The notes below the pieces were generated by a model, which saw only the letters and a list, made by a program, of their open reading frames with translations, was not told the origin of the DNA and did no database searches. Position numbers and translations under genes: made by a program. From Arhodomonas sp052060015 (GTDB lineage Bacteria > Pseudomonadota > Gammaproteobacteria > Nitrococcales > Nitrococcaceae), in the NCBI RefSeq assembly GCF_052060015.1, contig NZ_JBPODZ010000011.1, positions 1 to 64,000 on the forward strand: a DNA stretch of 64,000 nucleotides. Direction: 5' to 3'. Within the stretch, counting starts at the first letter, position 1; each line of letters begins with the position of its first letter. Positions 16,848 through 26,426 of this stretch are shown here, in pieces.

Positions 16848-18785
16848 TCACGGCCGCGGCAAGTCCGCGGCCTCGAGGTGACAACGCACACCGTGGCCGG
16901 GATGGGGCGTGCGCAGCGGTGGCGCCTCCTTGCGACAGACGTCCATGACGTAGGGGCAACGGGTGTGGAAGGGGCATCCGGCGGGCCGTTCCGCCGGACC
17001 CGGATTGGTGCCGGCGAGCCGCGGGCGCACCGGCCGTTCCCGGCCCCGGGGCACGGCGGCCACCAGCGCCTCGGTATAGGGATGGCACGGGCCGGCGAGG
17101 ACCGCCTCCGCCGGTCCCTCCTCCACGATCCCGCCCAGATACATCACCGCCACCCGATTGGCCAGCTGGCGGACCACCGCCAGGTCATGGGTGATGAACA
17201 GATACCCGACCCCCTGGCGGTCGCGCAGGCCGCGCAGCAGCTCCAGGATGGCCGCCTGCACGGACACGTCCAGCGCCGAGGTGGGCTCGTCCAGGATCAC
17301 GGCGTCCGGGGTACCGGCAAAGGCCCGTGCGATGGCCACCCGCTGGCGCTGGCCGCCGGACAGCCGGCCGCCGCGGCGCCGGGCGAGCCCCGGATCCAGG
17401 GCCGCGGCCTCCATCAGCCCCGGCAGTCGCTCCCGCGCCTCGCGACGACCGACCCGGGCGAGCTTGCGGATGGCCCGGCGGAGGACGAAGCCGATGCGGT
17501 GGCTGGGGTTGAGGGTGCCGTCCGGTGATTGGAAGACCATCTGCAGCGGCTGCGGCGTGCGCCCGCCGCGGCCCTGACGCGTTAGCCGTCCGGCGGATGG
17601 ACGGGCGAGACCGGTGAGCACACGCGCCAGTGACGTCTTGCCGCTGCCCGACTCCCCCACCAGGGCCAGGGTCTCGCCCCGGCGCAGGGTAAGGTCCACG
17701 TCCCGGAGGATCGGGACACCACCCAGGGTCAGGTGGATGCCGGCGGCCTCCAGCACCACCTCGCCGGCACCCTCGCCGGCGCTGGCCTCGGTGCGCGCGC
17801 CGGCCAGGGGGTCCGGCGTCGCCCCCGGGTAGAGGCAGCGGCTGACGCGGCCCGCGGACACCGCCGCCAGCGGTGGGCGCTCACGGTGGCAGCGCTCGCC
17901 GGCCACCGGACAGCGCGGCGCGAACACGCAGCCGCCGGGACGCTGCCCCGGCTCCGGCGGGGCGCCGGGGATGGGCGCGAGCCGTCGCGCATGGTCGTCG
18001 AAGTCCGGAATACAGGCCACCAGCCCCGCGGTGTAGGGGTGGCGCGGATCGCGAAACAGCGCCTCGGCATCGCCCTGCTCCACCAGCTCACCGGCGTACA
18101 TTACCCCCACCCGGTCACAGACCGAGCGCACCACCCCCAGGTTGTGGCTGATGAACAGCAGCGCCACATCCATCTGGGCGCGCAGGGACTCGAACAGGGC
18201 GAGGATCTCGGCCTGGACCGTGGTATCCAGGGCGGTGGTGGGCTCGTCGAGCACCAACAGGTCCGGATCACCGGCCAGGCCCATGGCGATGACCGCGCGC
18301 TGCTGCATGCCCCCGGAGAGCTGGTAGGGGTAGAGCCGGCAGACCCGGGCGCCGTCGGGGATCTGCACCCGCTCGAGCATCCCCGCCGCCGCCCGCCAGG
18401 CCTCCGTGTTGGGCATGCCACGGTGGAGGCGATAGACCTCGGCGATCTGTTCGCCCACCGTTAGGGAGGGATTCAGCGCCGCCCCCGGGCTCTGGTAGAC
18501 GGCCGCCACAGTACCGCCACGGAGCCGGCGCAACCCCTCCGCGTCCAGACCGGCGATGTCCGAACCGGCGAGGCGGATACGCCCGGCGCTGACCCGGGCA
18601 TTGCTGGGCAGATAGCCCATCGCGGCCATGGCCACCGTGGACTTCCCGCAGCCGGACTCCCCCACCAGTCCATAGGCCTCTCCGGGCGCGATGGCGAGGC
18701 TCACCTCCGAGACCGCGTCCTGCCAATCCCCGCCACTGCGGTAGGCGATGGACAGCCCCTCCAGGGCCAGGATGGGCCCGCTCAC
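16848..18785 (-). CDS. peptide ABC transporter, fused double ATPase
   Basis: This ATPase powers the dipeptide/oligopeptide importer encoded upstream. The 645-residue product is a fusion of two ABC domains equivalent to DppD and DppF. Domain 1 has Walker A GESGCGKST (42-50), signature LSGGM (156-160) and Walker B LLVLDE. Domain 2 has GESGSGKT (377-384), LSGGQ (476-480) and VILDE. Each domain is followed by the cysteine-containing oligopeptide tail (FAPRCP and FHTRCPY). The GTG at 18785 overlaps the permease stop (GTGA), which fixes the start; open sequence further upstream is a shadow of the permease gene. Such fusions (YejF, GsiA type) are well known. Confidence 0.9.
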   Translation of the reverse strand: MSGPILALEGLSIAYRSGGDWQDAVSEVSLAIAPGEAYGLVGESGCGKSTVAMAAMGYLPSNARVSAGRIRLAGSDIAGLDAEGLRRLRGGTVAAVYQSPGAALNPSLTVGEQIAEVYRLHRGMPNTEAWRAAAGMLERVQIPDGARVCRLYPYQLSGGMQQRAVIAMGLAGDPDLLVLDEPTTALDTTVQAEILALFESLRAQMDVALLFISHNLGVVRSVCDRVGVMYAGELVEQGDAEALFRDPRHPYTAGLVACIPDFDDHARRLAPIPGAPPEPGQRPGGCVFAPRCPVAGERCHRERPPLAAVSAGRVSRCLYPGATPDPLAGARTEASAGEGAGEVVLEAAGIHLTLGGVPILRDVDLTLRRGETLALVGESGSGKTSLARVLTGLARPSAGRLTRQGRGGRTPQPLQMVFQSPDGTLNPSHRIGFVLRRAIRKLARVGRREARERLPGLMEAAALDPGLARRRGGRLSGGQRQRVAIARAFAGTPDAVILDEPTSALDVSVQAAILELLRGLRDRQGVGYLFITHDLAVVRQLANRVAVMYLGGIVEEGPAEAVLAGPCHPYTEALVAAVPRGRERPVRPRLAGTNPGPAERPAGCPFHTRCPYVMDVCRKEAPPLRTPHPGHGVRCHLEAADLPRP

Positions 18786-19603
18786 CGTTCCTCCAGCTCG
18801 CGCAGGCCGTCGGCCATGAGCGAAAACCCGATGACGACGAAGGCGATGGCGCCTGCGGGGAACAGCACCGTCCACGGCGCGGAGGTCAGCAAGGCCCGGT
18901 TCTCCGCCACCATCAGCCCCCAGTCCGGGGCCGGCGGCTGGACCCCCAGACCGAGGAAGCCGAGGGTCGCCGAGGTGAACACGGCATAGCCCAGCCGGAT
19001 GGTGCCCTCCACCACCAGCGGGCCGCGGACGTTGGGCAGCACCTCCACGGCGAGGACATAGAGCGGGCCTTCCCCGCGGATCCGCGCGGCCTGGACGTAC
19101 TCCCGGCGCACCTCCACCAGGGCGGCGGCCCGGGCGGTGCGGGCGATCAGCGGCGCGAACACCAGCCCGATGACCAGGACCACGTTCCAGGTGGAGCCAC
19201 CGAGCATGGTCAGTGCGAGCAACGCCAGGACCACGATGGGAAAGGCCATCACCGCGTCCAGCAGCCGCATGATGGCCTCGTCCACCCAGCGGCCCGAGTA
19301 GGCAGCGATCAGGCCGATGGCCGCCCCCAAAGCCAGGCCGATGAGGGTGGCCGCGGGGGCGATGAGCAGCACGTAGCGCCCGCCGTGGAGGACCCGGGAG
19401 AGCACGTCCCGGCCGTACTCGTCGGTACCGAACCAGTGGGCCAGTGACGGCGCCTGGCTGAGCGCGCCATAGTCGCTCTCCGTGGGGCCGTATGGGGCCA
19501 GCCACGGCGCCGCCAACGCGGTGACCAGCCAGGCCAGCACCATGACCGCCCCCACGGCGAGGGCGGGCGAGCGGCGCAGGCGTTCAGCGCCCGGAAAGGG
19601 CAT
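18782..19603 (-). CDS. peptide ABC transporter permease, DppC-like
   Basis: This is the second membrane subunit of the peptide importer, 273 residues. It has an N-terminal membrane helix, the LAHWFGTDEYGRDVLSRVLHGG block typical of DppC/OppC, and five further helices. The EAA-type ATPase-contact loop is seen as YVQAARIRGEGPLYVLAVEVLPN. It overlaps the upstream DppB-like gene by 20 bases and the ATPase gene by 4, so the three are probably translated in a coupled way. Confidence 0.92.
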   Translation of the reverse strand: MPFPGAERLRRSPALAVGAVMVLAWLVTALAAPWLAPYGPTESDYGALSQAPSLAHWFGTDEYGRDVLSRVLHGGRYVLLIAPAATLIGLALGAAIGLIAAYSGRWVDEAIMRLLDAVMAFPIVVLALLALTMLGGSTWNVVLVIGLVFAPLIARTARAAALVEVRREYVQAARIRGEGPLYVLAVEVLPNVRGPLVVEGTIRLGYAVFTSATLGFLGLGVQPPAPDWGLMVAENRALLTSAPWTVLFPAGAIAFVVIGFSLMADGLRELEER

Positions 19604-20540
19604 GCCGTACCCGCGGGTTGAGCCAGGCGTAGATCACGTCGGCGGTGAGGTTGGCCAGGCCGAAGATGGCGGTGATGAGCAGGGCGCAGCCGGCGAGCAG
19701 GGGGATGTCCTTGTTGGAGGCGGCGTATTCCATGAGGCTGCCGATGCCCGGGTAGCGGAACAGCGTCTCCACCACCACCAGGCCACCGACCAGCCAGCCG
19801 AGCTGGGCGCCGATGACGGTGATGGTGGGCAACAGGGCGTTACGGAGCACGTGATGCCGGATCACCCGCCCGCGGGGCAGGCCCTTGAGCACCGCCGTGC
19901 GGGTATAGTCGGCCTCCAGCTCGCCGATCATCCCCGAGCGGACCATGCGGAAGAGATAGGCGAACAGCAGCAGCACCAGCGAGAGCGCGGGCATCAACAG
20001 GTGGCGGAGCCATTCCAGCAGGCCCGCCCCCTCGTCGGGCAGGGCCTGCACCGGCAGCCAGCCCAGGCCCACCCCCAGGCCGACGATGAGGAACACCCCC
20101 GTGACGAACTCGGGCATAGCGCCGAAGGCCAGCCCCACCACCGAGGCGACACGATCGAAGGGGCCGCCGGCGCGCTGGCCGGCGCGGACACCGGCGGCGA
20201 TGGCCACCGGCACCAGCAGCACCAGCGCGTAGCCGGCGAGCAGCAGCGAACGGCCGAGGCGCTCCAGGGCCAACGGCAGCACCGCCGTGTCCAGGGTCAG
20301 AGAGCGCCCCCAGTCCCCGGTGAGCACGCCGCCCAGCCACTCTAGGTAGCGCACCGGCGCCGGCCGGTCGAGGCCGAGCTGGCGGTTGAGCTCGGCGACC
20401 GCGGCATCGCCGGCGAAGGGGCCGAGGACGATGCGACCCACATCGCCGGGCATCACCGAGGTCATCAGGAAGATCAGCAGCGAGGCCACCAGCAGGGTGG
20501 CCCCGAGCAGCGCCAGCCGGCGGAGCAGGAAACGGGTCAT
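19584..20540 (-). CDS. peptide ABC transporter permease, DppB-like
   Basis: This is the first membrane subunit of the peptide importer, 318 residues. The start RFLLRRLALLGATLLVASLLIF and the PGDVGRIVLG and LGLDRPAPVRYLEWLGGVLTGDWG blocks are typical of DppB. The contact loop is YTRTAVLKGLPRGRVIRHHVLRNALLP. Six helices are expected. It starts 20 bases after the substrate-binding protein gene. Substrate (di-/oligopeptide, nickel or glutathione) cannot be decided from the permease. Confidence 0.92.
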   Translation of the reverse strand: MTRFLLRRLALLGATLLVASLLIFLMTSVMPGDVGRIVLGPFAGDAAVAELNRQLGLDRPAPVRYLEWLGGVLTGDWGRSLTLDTAVLPLALERLGRSLLLAGYALVLLVPVAIAAGVRAGQRAGGPFDRVASVVGLAFGAMPEFVTGVFLIVGLGVGLGWLPVQALPDEGAGLLEWLRHLLMPALSLVLLLFAYLFRMVRSGMIGELEADYTRTAVLKGLPRGRVIRHHVLRNALLPTITVIGAQLGWLVGGLVVVETLFRYPGIGSLMEYAASNKDIPLLAGCALLITAIFGLANLTADVIYAWLNPRVRHALSGR

Positions 20541-20560
20541 CGCGGCCCGTTACCGTACGC

Positions 20561-22129
20561 TCATCCCGCCAGCCAGGCGTCGCGCAGATCCAGGTAATTG
20601 GACATGTGCGCGCGCACCCCGCGCACCCGGCTGCGTACCGGGCGCAGGGCGTTGGGGAAATAGGTAATCACCGCCGGCACCTCGTCATGCAGGATCCCCG
20701 CGATCTCGGTGGCCAGCTCGCTGCGTCGCCCGTCGTCGGTGGTGGCCTCGAGCTCGTCGAGCAGCGCATCGAACTCCGCGTTCTTCCAGTGCGGGGCGTT
20801 CCACTCGGCATCGCTGCGGAACGCCGAGGCGAGGATCTGGCCGACGGTGGGGCGCGCCGTCCAGTCGGTCAACCCCATGGGGACCTCGGTCCAGTGCTCG
20901 TAGTAGACGTTGAGCGGCTCCACGTTGATGCTCACCCGGATCCCCACCGGTTCGAGCATCTGCTGGGCGAGCACGGCGTATTGGGGCAGCTCGACGAAGC
21001 GGCCGGTGTAGAGGTCGATCTCGAAGCCGTCGGGATAACCCGCCTCGGCGAGCAGGCGTTTCGCCTCGGCGACATCGCGCTCCCGCTGGGGCAGGTCCAC
21101 CGCCTCCGGGTAGATGGGGGCGACGGGGTGGTCGTTGCCCAGCTCCGCGCGGCCGCCGAGCAGGGTCTCGACCATGGTGGGCCGGTCCATGGCCAGGGCC
21201 ACAGCGCGCCGGACCCGCACGTCATCGAAGGGCGGCTGGTCGGTGCGCATGGTCAGCTGCCGGGTCATCGCCGAGGCCGCGGTGAGGACCTCCACGCCGT
21301 CGGCCTCGAACAGCGGCTTGGCATCCACCGGGCCGGCGAGGAGCATCATGTCCACTTCGTCGCCGCGCAGGGCGAGGATCTGCGGCTGGGTGGAGCCGTA
21401 GATGTCGCACTCCAGCCGGTCCACGTAGGGACGTGGGGCGTCCCAGTACTCCGGGTTGCGCTCGAAGGTCGCGGACTCCTGGGGCTTGTAGTCCACCAGC
21501 CGGAATGGCCCGGTACCCACCGGATTGGCGGCGAAGTCGCCATCGAAATCCGCCGGCAGGATGATGGCATTGTAGGTTTGGGTGTAGTAGGGGAAACGCC
21601 CGACCGCTTGCTCCAGCTCGAAGACCACCCGGTAGTCGCCGTCGGCGGAGACGCCTTCCGGCTTCAGGAACGGCAGCTGGGACGCCGCCGCGGTAGGATT
21701 TTCCGGGTCCACCAGGCGGCGGAAGGAGGCGACCACATCGGCGCTGGTCATCTCCCGGCCGTCGTGGAAGCGCACGCCCTGGCGAAGCTCGAAGACCCAG
21801 CGGCGGCCGCCGTCCTGGGCCTGCCAGTCGGTGGCGAGTACCGGCCGCAGGGAGAGGTCATCCTCGGCCCAGACCAGGTATTCCCCCACCTGCTGGATGA
21901 CGGCGATCCCGCCACCGCTGGAGACGCGCAGGGGATCGATGGTCTTCACCGAGGGCAGCGCCACCCGCAGGGTGCCACCGCGTTGCGGCTCACCGGAGGC
22001 GGCACGGAGGGCGCCGGGCCAAAACCCCATGGTGCCGGCGCCGATACCGGCGATGCCCAGCGCCTGCAGGATGCGGCGGCGGCGCTGGTCGATATGCTTG
22101 CGGTCCCGGTCGTCGGTAGATTCCGTCAC
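20561..22129 (-). CDS. peptide ABC transporter substrate-binding protein
   Basis: This is an SBP family 5 (DppA/OppA type) periplasmic receptor of 522 residues. The N-terminus has a run of arginines (QRRRRILQALGIAGIGAG) followed by a hydrophobic stretch and ALRA-AS, which looks like a Tat-type signal. The mature domain shows GGTLRVALPS, the LRPVLATDWQAQDGGRRWVFELRQ block (split here by no gap), GREMTSADVVASFRR and NPVGTGPFRLVDY motifs of the family. The GTG at 22129 is chosen because GGGAGG precedes it by 7 bases. It is the first gene of the four-gene importer operon, divergent from xthA. Confidence 0.9.
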   Translation of the reverse strand: MTESTDDRDRKHIDQRRRRILQALGIAGIGAGTMGFWPGALRAASGEPQRGGTLRVALPSVKTIDPLRVSSGGGIAVIQQVGEYLVWAEDDLSLRPVLATDWQAQDGGRRWVFELRQGVRFHDGREMTSADVVASFRRLVDPENPTAAASQLPFLKPEGVSADGDYRVVFELEQAVGRFPYYTQTYNAIILPADFDGDFAANPVGTGPFRLVDYKPQESATFERNPEYWDAPRPYVDRLECDIYGSTQPQILALRGDEVDMMLLAGPVDAKPLFEADGVEVLTAASAMTRQLTMRTDQPPFDDVRVRRAVALAMDRPTMVETLLGGRAELGNDHPVAPIYPEAVDLPQRERDVAEAKRLLAEAGYPDGFEIDLYTGRFVELPQYAVLAQQMLEPVGIRVSINVEPLNVYYEHWTEVPMGLTDWTARPTVGQILASAFRSDAEWNAPHWKNAEFDALLDELEATTDDGRRSELATEIAGILHDEVPAVITYFPNALRPVRSRVRGVRAHMSNYLDLRDAWLAG

Positions 22130-22259
22130 GGCATGCCTCCCGTGCTGTGCTGGCCTTCGTCGGAGGGTAGCGGATCGGCGTGGCGGTTTCATCCGCGCCC
22201 CGTGGCCGGTAAGCTTTCCGCCGCCCGACACCGGGAAGCCAGTACGCCGGATCCGCCCC

Positions 22260-23027
22260 ATGAAGATCGCCTCCTGGAACGTCAATTCGCTGAAGGTGCG
22301 CCTACCCCAGGTCCTCGCCTGGCTGGAGCAGGCCCGGCCGGACATCGTGGGCCTGCAGGAGACCAAGCTCACCGACGAGAACTTCCCCGCCGAGGCATTG
22401 GCGGAGGCCGGTTATCAGTCGGTGCACAGCGGGCAGAAGACCTACAATGGGGTGGCGGTGCTCGCCCGCGAGCCGATCACCGGGGTAGTCACCGATATCC
22501 CCGGCTTCGCCGACCACCAGCGTCGAGTGCTGGCGGCAACCATCGGCGACACCCGCTTCATCAATCTCTACGTGCCCAACGGCAAGGCGGTCGGCGACGA
22601 GAAGTACGACTACAAGCTCGCCTGGCTCTCCCACCTGCGGGAATGGCTCGCCGCCGAGCAGGAGCGCCACCCGCGACTGGCGGTGGTGGGGGATTTCAAC
22701 ATCGCCCCGGAGGACCGCGACGTCCACGACCCCGAGGCCTGGCGGGAGCGGATCCTGTGCTCGACACCGGAGCGCGAGGCCCTGCAGGCGCTCACCGGAC
22801 TCGGGCTGCGCGACAGCTTCCGCTGCTTCGACCAGCCGGAGGGGACCTTCTCCTGGTGGGACTACCGGATGAACAACTTCCGGCGCAACCGCGGCCTGCG
22901 CATCGACCTCATCCTCACCGCCCCGGCGCTCACCGAGCGGTTGACCGCCAGCTACGTGGACCGCGAGCCCCGGGCCTGGGAGCGCCCCTCGGATCACGCG
23001 CCGGTCGTGGCAGAGTTCACAGTCTAA
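22260..23027 (+). CDS. xthA: exodeoxyribonuclease III
   Basis: ExoIII cleaves at abasic sites in base-excision repair and removes 3' blocking groups. The 255-residue product has the full EEP-family set: SWNVNSLKVRL with N7, LQETKL with E34, NLYVPNG, GDFNIAPEDRDVHDP and the C-terminal SDHAPVVAEF. The ATG is the only reasonable start because the conserved KIASWNVNS begins at residue 2. It is transcribed divergently from the peptide importer. A second family member lies at 62849-63637. Confidence 0.93.
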   Translation: MKIASWNVNSLKVRLPQVLAWLEQARPDIVGLQETKLTDENFPAEALAEAGYQSVHSGQKTYNGVAVLAREPITGVVTDIPGFADHQRRVLAATIGDTRFINLYVPNGKAVGDEKYDYKLAWLSHLREWLAAEQERHPRLAVVGDFNIAPEDRDVHDPEAWRERILCSTPEREALQALTGLGLRDSFRCFDQPEGTFSWWDYRMNNFRRNRGLRIDLILTAPALTERLTASYVDREPRAWERPSDHAPVVAEFTV

Positions 23028-23178
23028 TCAAACGCTTGTCAAACGTGCTCTCGTTCCGATGGAGCATTGGTCGAAGTGTGATCTGAATCGCCGTGACAAT
23101 CCTTTAGGACTGGCCTAATCCGCGCCGTCGTTGGGCTTCGACGACGCCATTTCTGAGGCATCCACGGGGGGATGGACC

Positions 23179-23958
<780 letters not shown>

Positions 23959-23990
23959 AATAGTAGTGTCTCCCCGAGCAGGGGCATTTG

Positions 23991-24344
23991 GTGGTGTTCG
24001 ATTATCGTCTCCTCCCGTTGTTGACCGCCGCCGCAGCTACGGCCTGCGGCGGCGGAGGCGGTGGTGCCAGTCCCGGCAACGCCAGCGTGACCGTGAGCTG
24101 GGTTGCGCCCACAACCCGCGTGGACGGCACCCCGCTCAGCCTCGCGGAGATCGACGGTTTTGACCTGGTCTACGGCCTTACCCGCGAATCTAATGAGCAC
24201 GAAGTGCACATTGCTGACCCGCATCGCAGCAGCTACACGCTCACCGGGCTCCCGCACGGCGAGTACTACATCGCCCTACGCACCTACAACATCTATGGCC
24301 AGTCCGGACCGCTATCGCGGCGTTTTCGGATCGTGATCGACTAA
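23991..24344 (+). CDS. small Fn3-domain putative lipoprotein
   Basis: A product of about 117 residues has a short hydrophobic leader ending in a cysteine (LLPLLTAAAATAC, then GGGGGG) and one Fn3-like domain. The domain matches the C-terminal domain of the preceding gene: both share WxAPTTR, a Y-x-T motif, SYT near the middle and a GxYYIAxRxYxIxG block. The pair therefore looks like a tandem duplication, with this copy lacking the Glu-Pro spacer. The lipobox is weak (ATAC), so lipid modification is uncertain. Several starts are possible (TTG 23988, GTG 23991, GTG 23994); AGGGG before them favours a GTG. Confidence 0.6.
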   Translation: MVFDYRLLPLLTAAAATACGGGGGGASPGNASVTVSWVAPTTRVDGTPLSLAEIDGFDLVYGLTRESNEHEVHIADPHRSSYTLTGLPHGEYYIALRTYNIYGQSGPLSRRFRIVID

Positions 24345-24359
24345 CGGCTACCGACGTGG

Positions 24360-24719
24360 CTAGCCGAACAGCCAGTTCTCCACGTCCGGCACCGGCTGGC
24401 GGCGCTCCAGCCACTGCATGCCCTTGACGCAGCGGACGATCAGCCAGACGGCGGTGAACAGCCAGATGAGCCAACCGATGAGGATCACCGACGTGATCAG
24501 CCCCACCACCGACAGGCCGAGGCCGATCCAGAAGGTGCGGATCTGCCAGGTGTAGTGGCTGCGCAGCCACTCCGAGGCGCCATCGCGGTAGATGTAGGCC
24601 ATCACCACCCCGATCAGGCCGGTGATGCCCACCACCAGCGCCACCAGATAGAGGATGTAGACCAAGCGGACGTTGCCCACACCGGCCTCGACCAGGCTCG
24701 CGTTCTCCTCGTTGTTCAT
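24360..24719 (-). CDS. small membrane protein, DUF4870-like
   Basis: The 119-residue product has three probable membrane helices (VYILYLVALVVGITGLIGVVM, FWIGLGLSVVGLITSVILI and LIWLFTAVWLIVRCVKG) with the WLRSHYTWQIRTFW segment between the first two. This layout resembles the DUF4870/Tic20-like membrane proteins. Function is unknown. The gene is divergent from ubiD with a 111-base gap. A much longer open frame running antisense through ubiD is a composition artefact; the ATG at 24719 gives a coherent protein. Confidence 0.7.
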   Translation of the reverse strand: MNNEENASLVEAGVGNVRLVYILYLVALVVGITGLIGVVMAYIYRDGASEWLRSHYTWQIRTFWIGLGLSVVGLITSVILIGWLIWLFTAVWLIVRCVKGMQWLERRQPVPDVENWLFG

Positions 24720-24830
24720 GATGCCTCGCAACTGCCGTTTCGCGAACGGCACCAGTATGGCCATACAGCGGTGACAGGCAACCGCCGGAAAGGCACCATC
24801 GGCACCAAAGGCGGATCCGGAGACAGCCCA

Positions 24831-26297
24831 TTGCAGTACCACGACCTGCGCGATTTCATCGGTAAGCTGGAGGCCGATGGCGAGCTGAAACGCATCGGCC
24901 ACCCGGTGGACCCAGCCCTGGAGATGACCGAGGTCTGCGACCGCACTCTGCGCGCCGGCGGCCCGGCGCTGCTGTTCGAGAACCCCGTAGGCCACAACAT
25001 GCCCGTGCTCGGCAACCTCTTCGGGACAGCGCACCGGGTGGCCCTCGGCATGGGCGCCGACGACACCGAGGCGCTGCGGGAGATCGGGCGGTTGCTGGCC
25101 TTCCTCAAGGAGCCGGACCCGCCCAAGGGCATGCGCGAGGCGTGGCAGAGCCTGCCCATCTACAAGAAGGTGCTGGACATGGCGCCGAAGAAGCTCCGCC
25201 GGGCGCCCTGCCAGGAGGTGGTGCTCGAGGGCGAGGACGTCGACCTGGCGCGGATCCCGGTGCAGACCTGCTGGCCCGGCGACGCCGGCCCCCTGATCAC
25301 CTGGGCACTGGTGACCACCCGCGGGCCGGAGAAGACCCGCCAAAACCTGGGCATCTACCGCCAGCAGGTCATCGGCCGCAATCGAGTGATCATGCGCTGG
25401 CTCGCCCACCGCGGCGGGGCGCTGGATTTCCAGGCCTGGCAGCAGGCCCGCCCCGGCGAGCCCTTTCCCGTGGCGGTGGCCCTGGGGGCGGACCCGGCGA
25501 CCATCCTGGCGGCGGTGACGCCGGTGCCCGACAGCCTCTCGGAGTACGCCTTTGCCGGCCTGCTCCGCGGCCGGCGCACGGAGCTGGTGCGCTGCCTCGG
25601 CTCGGAGCTGCAGGTGCCGGGGAGCGCCGAGATCATCCTCGAGGGCCACATCTACCCGGACGACACCGCCGACGAAGGCCCCTTCGGCGACCACACCGGC
25701 TACTACAACGAAGTGGAGCGCTTCCCGGTGTTCACCATCGAGCGCATCACCCACCGGCAGCGGCCCATCTATCACTCCACCTACACGGGCCGCCCACCGG
25801 ACGAGCCCGCGGTGCTGGGGGTAGCGCTGAACGAGGTGTTCGTGCCCATCCTGCAGAAGCAGTTCCCCGAGATCACCGACTTCTACCTGCCGCCGGAGGG
25901 CTGCAGCTACCGCATGGCGGTGGTGAGCATGAACAAGCAGTACCCCGGCCACGCCAAACGGGTGATGTTCGGGGTCTGGTCGTTCCTGCGGCAGTTCATG
26001 TACACCAAGTTCGTGGTGGTGGTGGACGACGACGTGAACCCGCGGGACTGGCGCGACGTGATCTGGGCCATGACCACCCGCATGGACCCGGCCCGGGACA
26101 CGACCCTGGTGGAGAACACCCCCATCGACTACCTGGACTTCGCCTCCCCAGTCTCCGGGCTGGGCTCGAAGATGGGCCTCGATGCCACCACCAAGTGGAA
26201 GGGCGAGACCGAGCGGGAGTGGGGCACCCCCATCCGCATGGACGAGGCGGTGAAGGCCCGCGTCGAGGCCTACTGGGACGAGCTGGGTATCACCTGA
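24831..26297 (+). CDS. ubiD: 4-hydroxy-3-polyprenylbenzoate decarboxylase UbiD
   Basis: UbiD is the prenylated-FMN-dependent decarboxylase of ubiquinone biosynthesis. The 488-residue product fits the family (about 490). It starts with QYHDLRDFIGKLE, matching the E. coli YNDLRDF start, and has ADRTLRAGG-like CDRTLRAGGPALLFENP. Cofactor and active-site blocks are NLGIYRQQVIGRNRVIMRWL and ILEGHIYPDDTADEGPFGDH. The proposed start is a TTG at 24831 with CGGAGA about 6 bases upstream; no ATG or GTG fits the conserved N-terminus. The reductase-like gene downstream is a common partner in gammaproteobacteria. Confidence 0.93.
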   Translation: MQYHDLRDFIGKLEADGELKRIGHPVDPALEMTEVCDRTLRAGGPALLFENPVGHNMPVLGNLFGTAHRVALGMGADDTEALREIGRLLAFLKEPDPPKGMREAWQSLPIYKKVLDMAPKKLRRAPCQEVVLEGEDVDLARIPVQTCWPGDAGPLITWALVTTRGPEKTRQNLGIYRQQVIGRNRVIMRWLAHRGGALDFQAWQQARPGEPFPVAVALGADPATILAAVTPVPDSLSEYAFAGLLRGRRTELVRCLGSELQVPGSAEIILEGHIYPDDTADEGPFGDHTGYYNEVERFPVFTIERITHRQRPIYHSTYTGRPPDEPAVLGVALNEVFVPILQKQFPEITDFYLPPEGCSYRMAVVSMNKQYPGHAKRVMFGVWSFLRQFMYTKFVVVVDDDVNPRDWRDVIWAMTTRMDPARDTTLVENTPIDYLDFASPVSGLGSKMGLDATTKWKGETEREWGTPIRMDEAVKARVEAYWDELGIT

Positions 26298-26319
26298 AGG
26301 GTCCCGTGCCAAGGACCCT
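26298..26319 (+). other. hairpin after ubiD
   Basis: AGGGTCC (26298-26304) pairs with GGACCCT (26313-26319) across an 8-base loop directly after the ubiD stop. No T-tract follows, so it may stabilise the 3' end or act as a weak attenuator instead of a true intrinsic terminator. Confidence 0.4.
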
Positions 26320-26426
26320 GCGTTAATCCCCCGTTCGTTTGGCTGCTGGCTTTCCCGGGGCAAAGCCTGGCCGCGGCGCCACCTTTACGGGAGAATGGCC
26401 AAAAACCGCGCGAGAGCTGCCGAGCG

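Noticed and set aside
20606..22259. Plus-strand frames running through the substrate-binding protein gene into xthA
   Set aside because: The minus-strand receptor gene explains this sequence; the plus frame has no motifs until the real xthA start at 22260.
24720..26363. Long minus-strand open frame continuing upstream of the small membrane protein gene
   Set aside because: It runs antisense through ubiD, has a composition typical of reverse-complement reading of high-GC genes and no domain features. Only the C-terminal 119 codons are a real gene.
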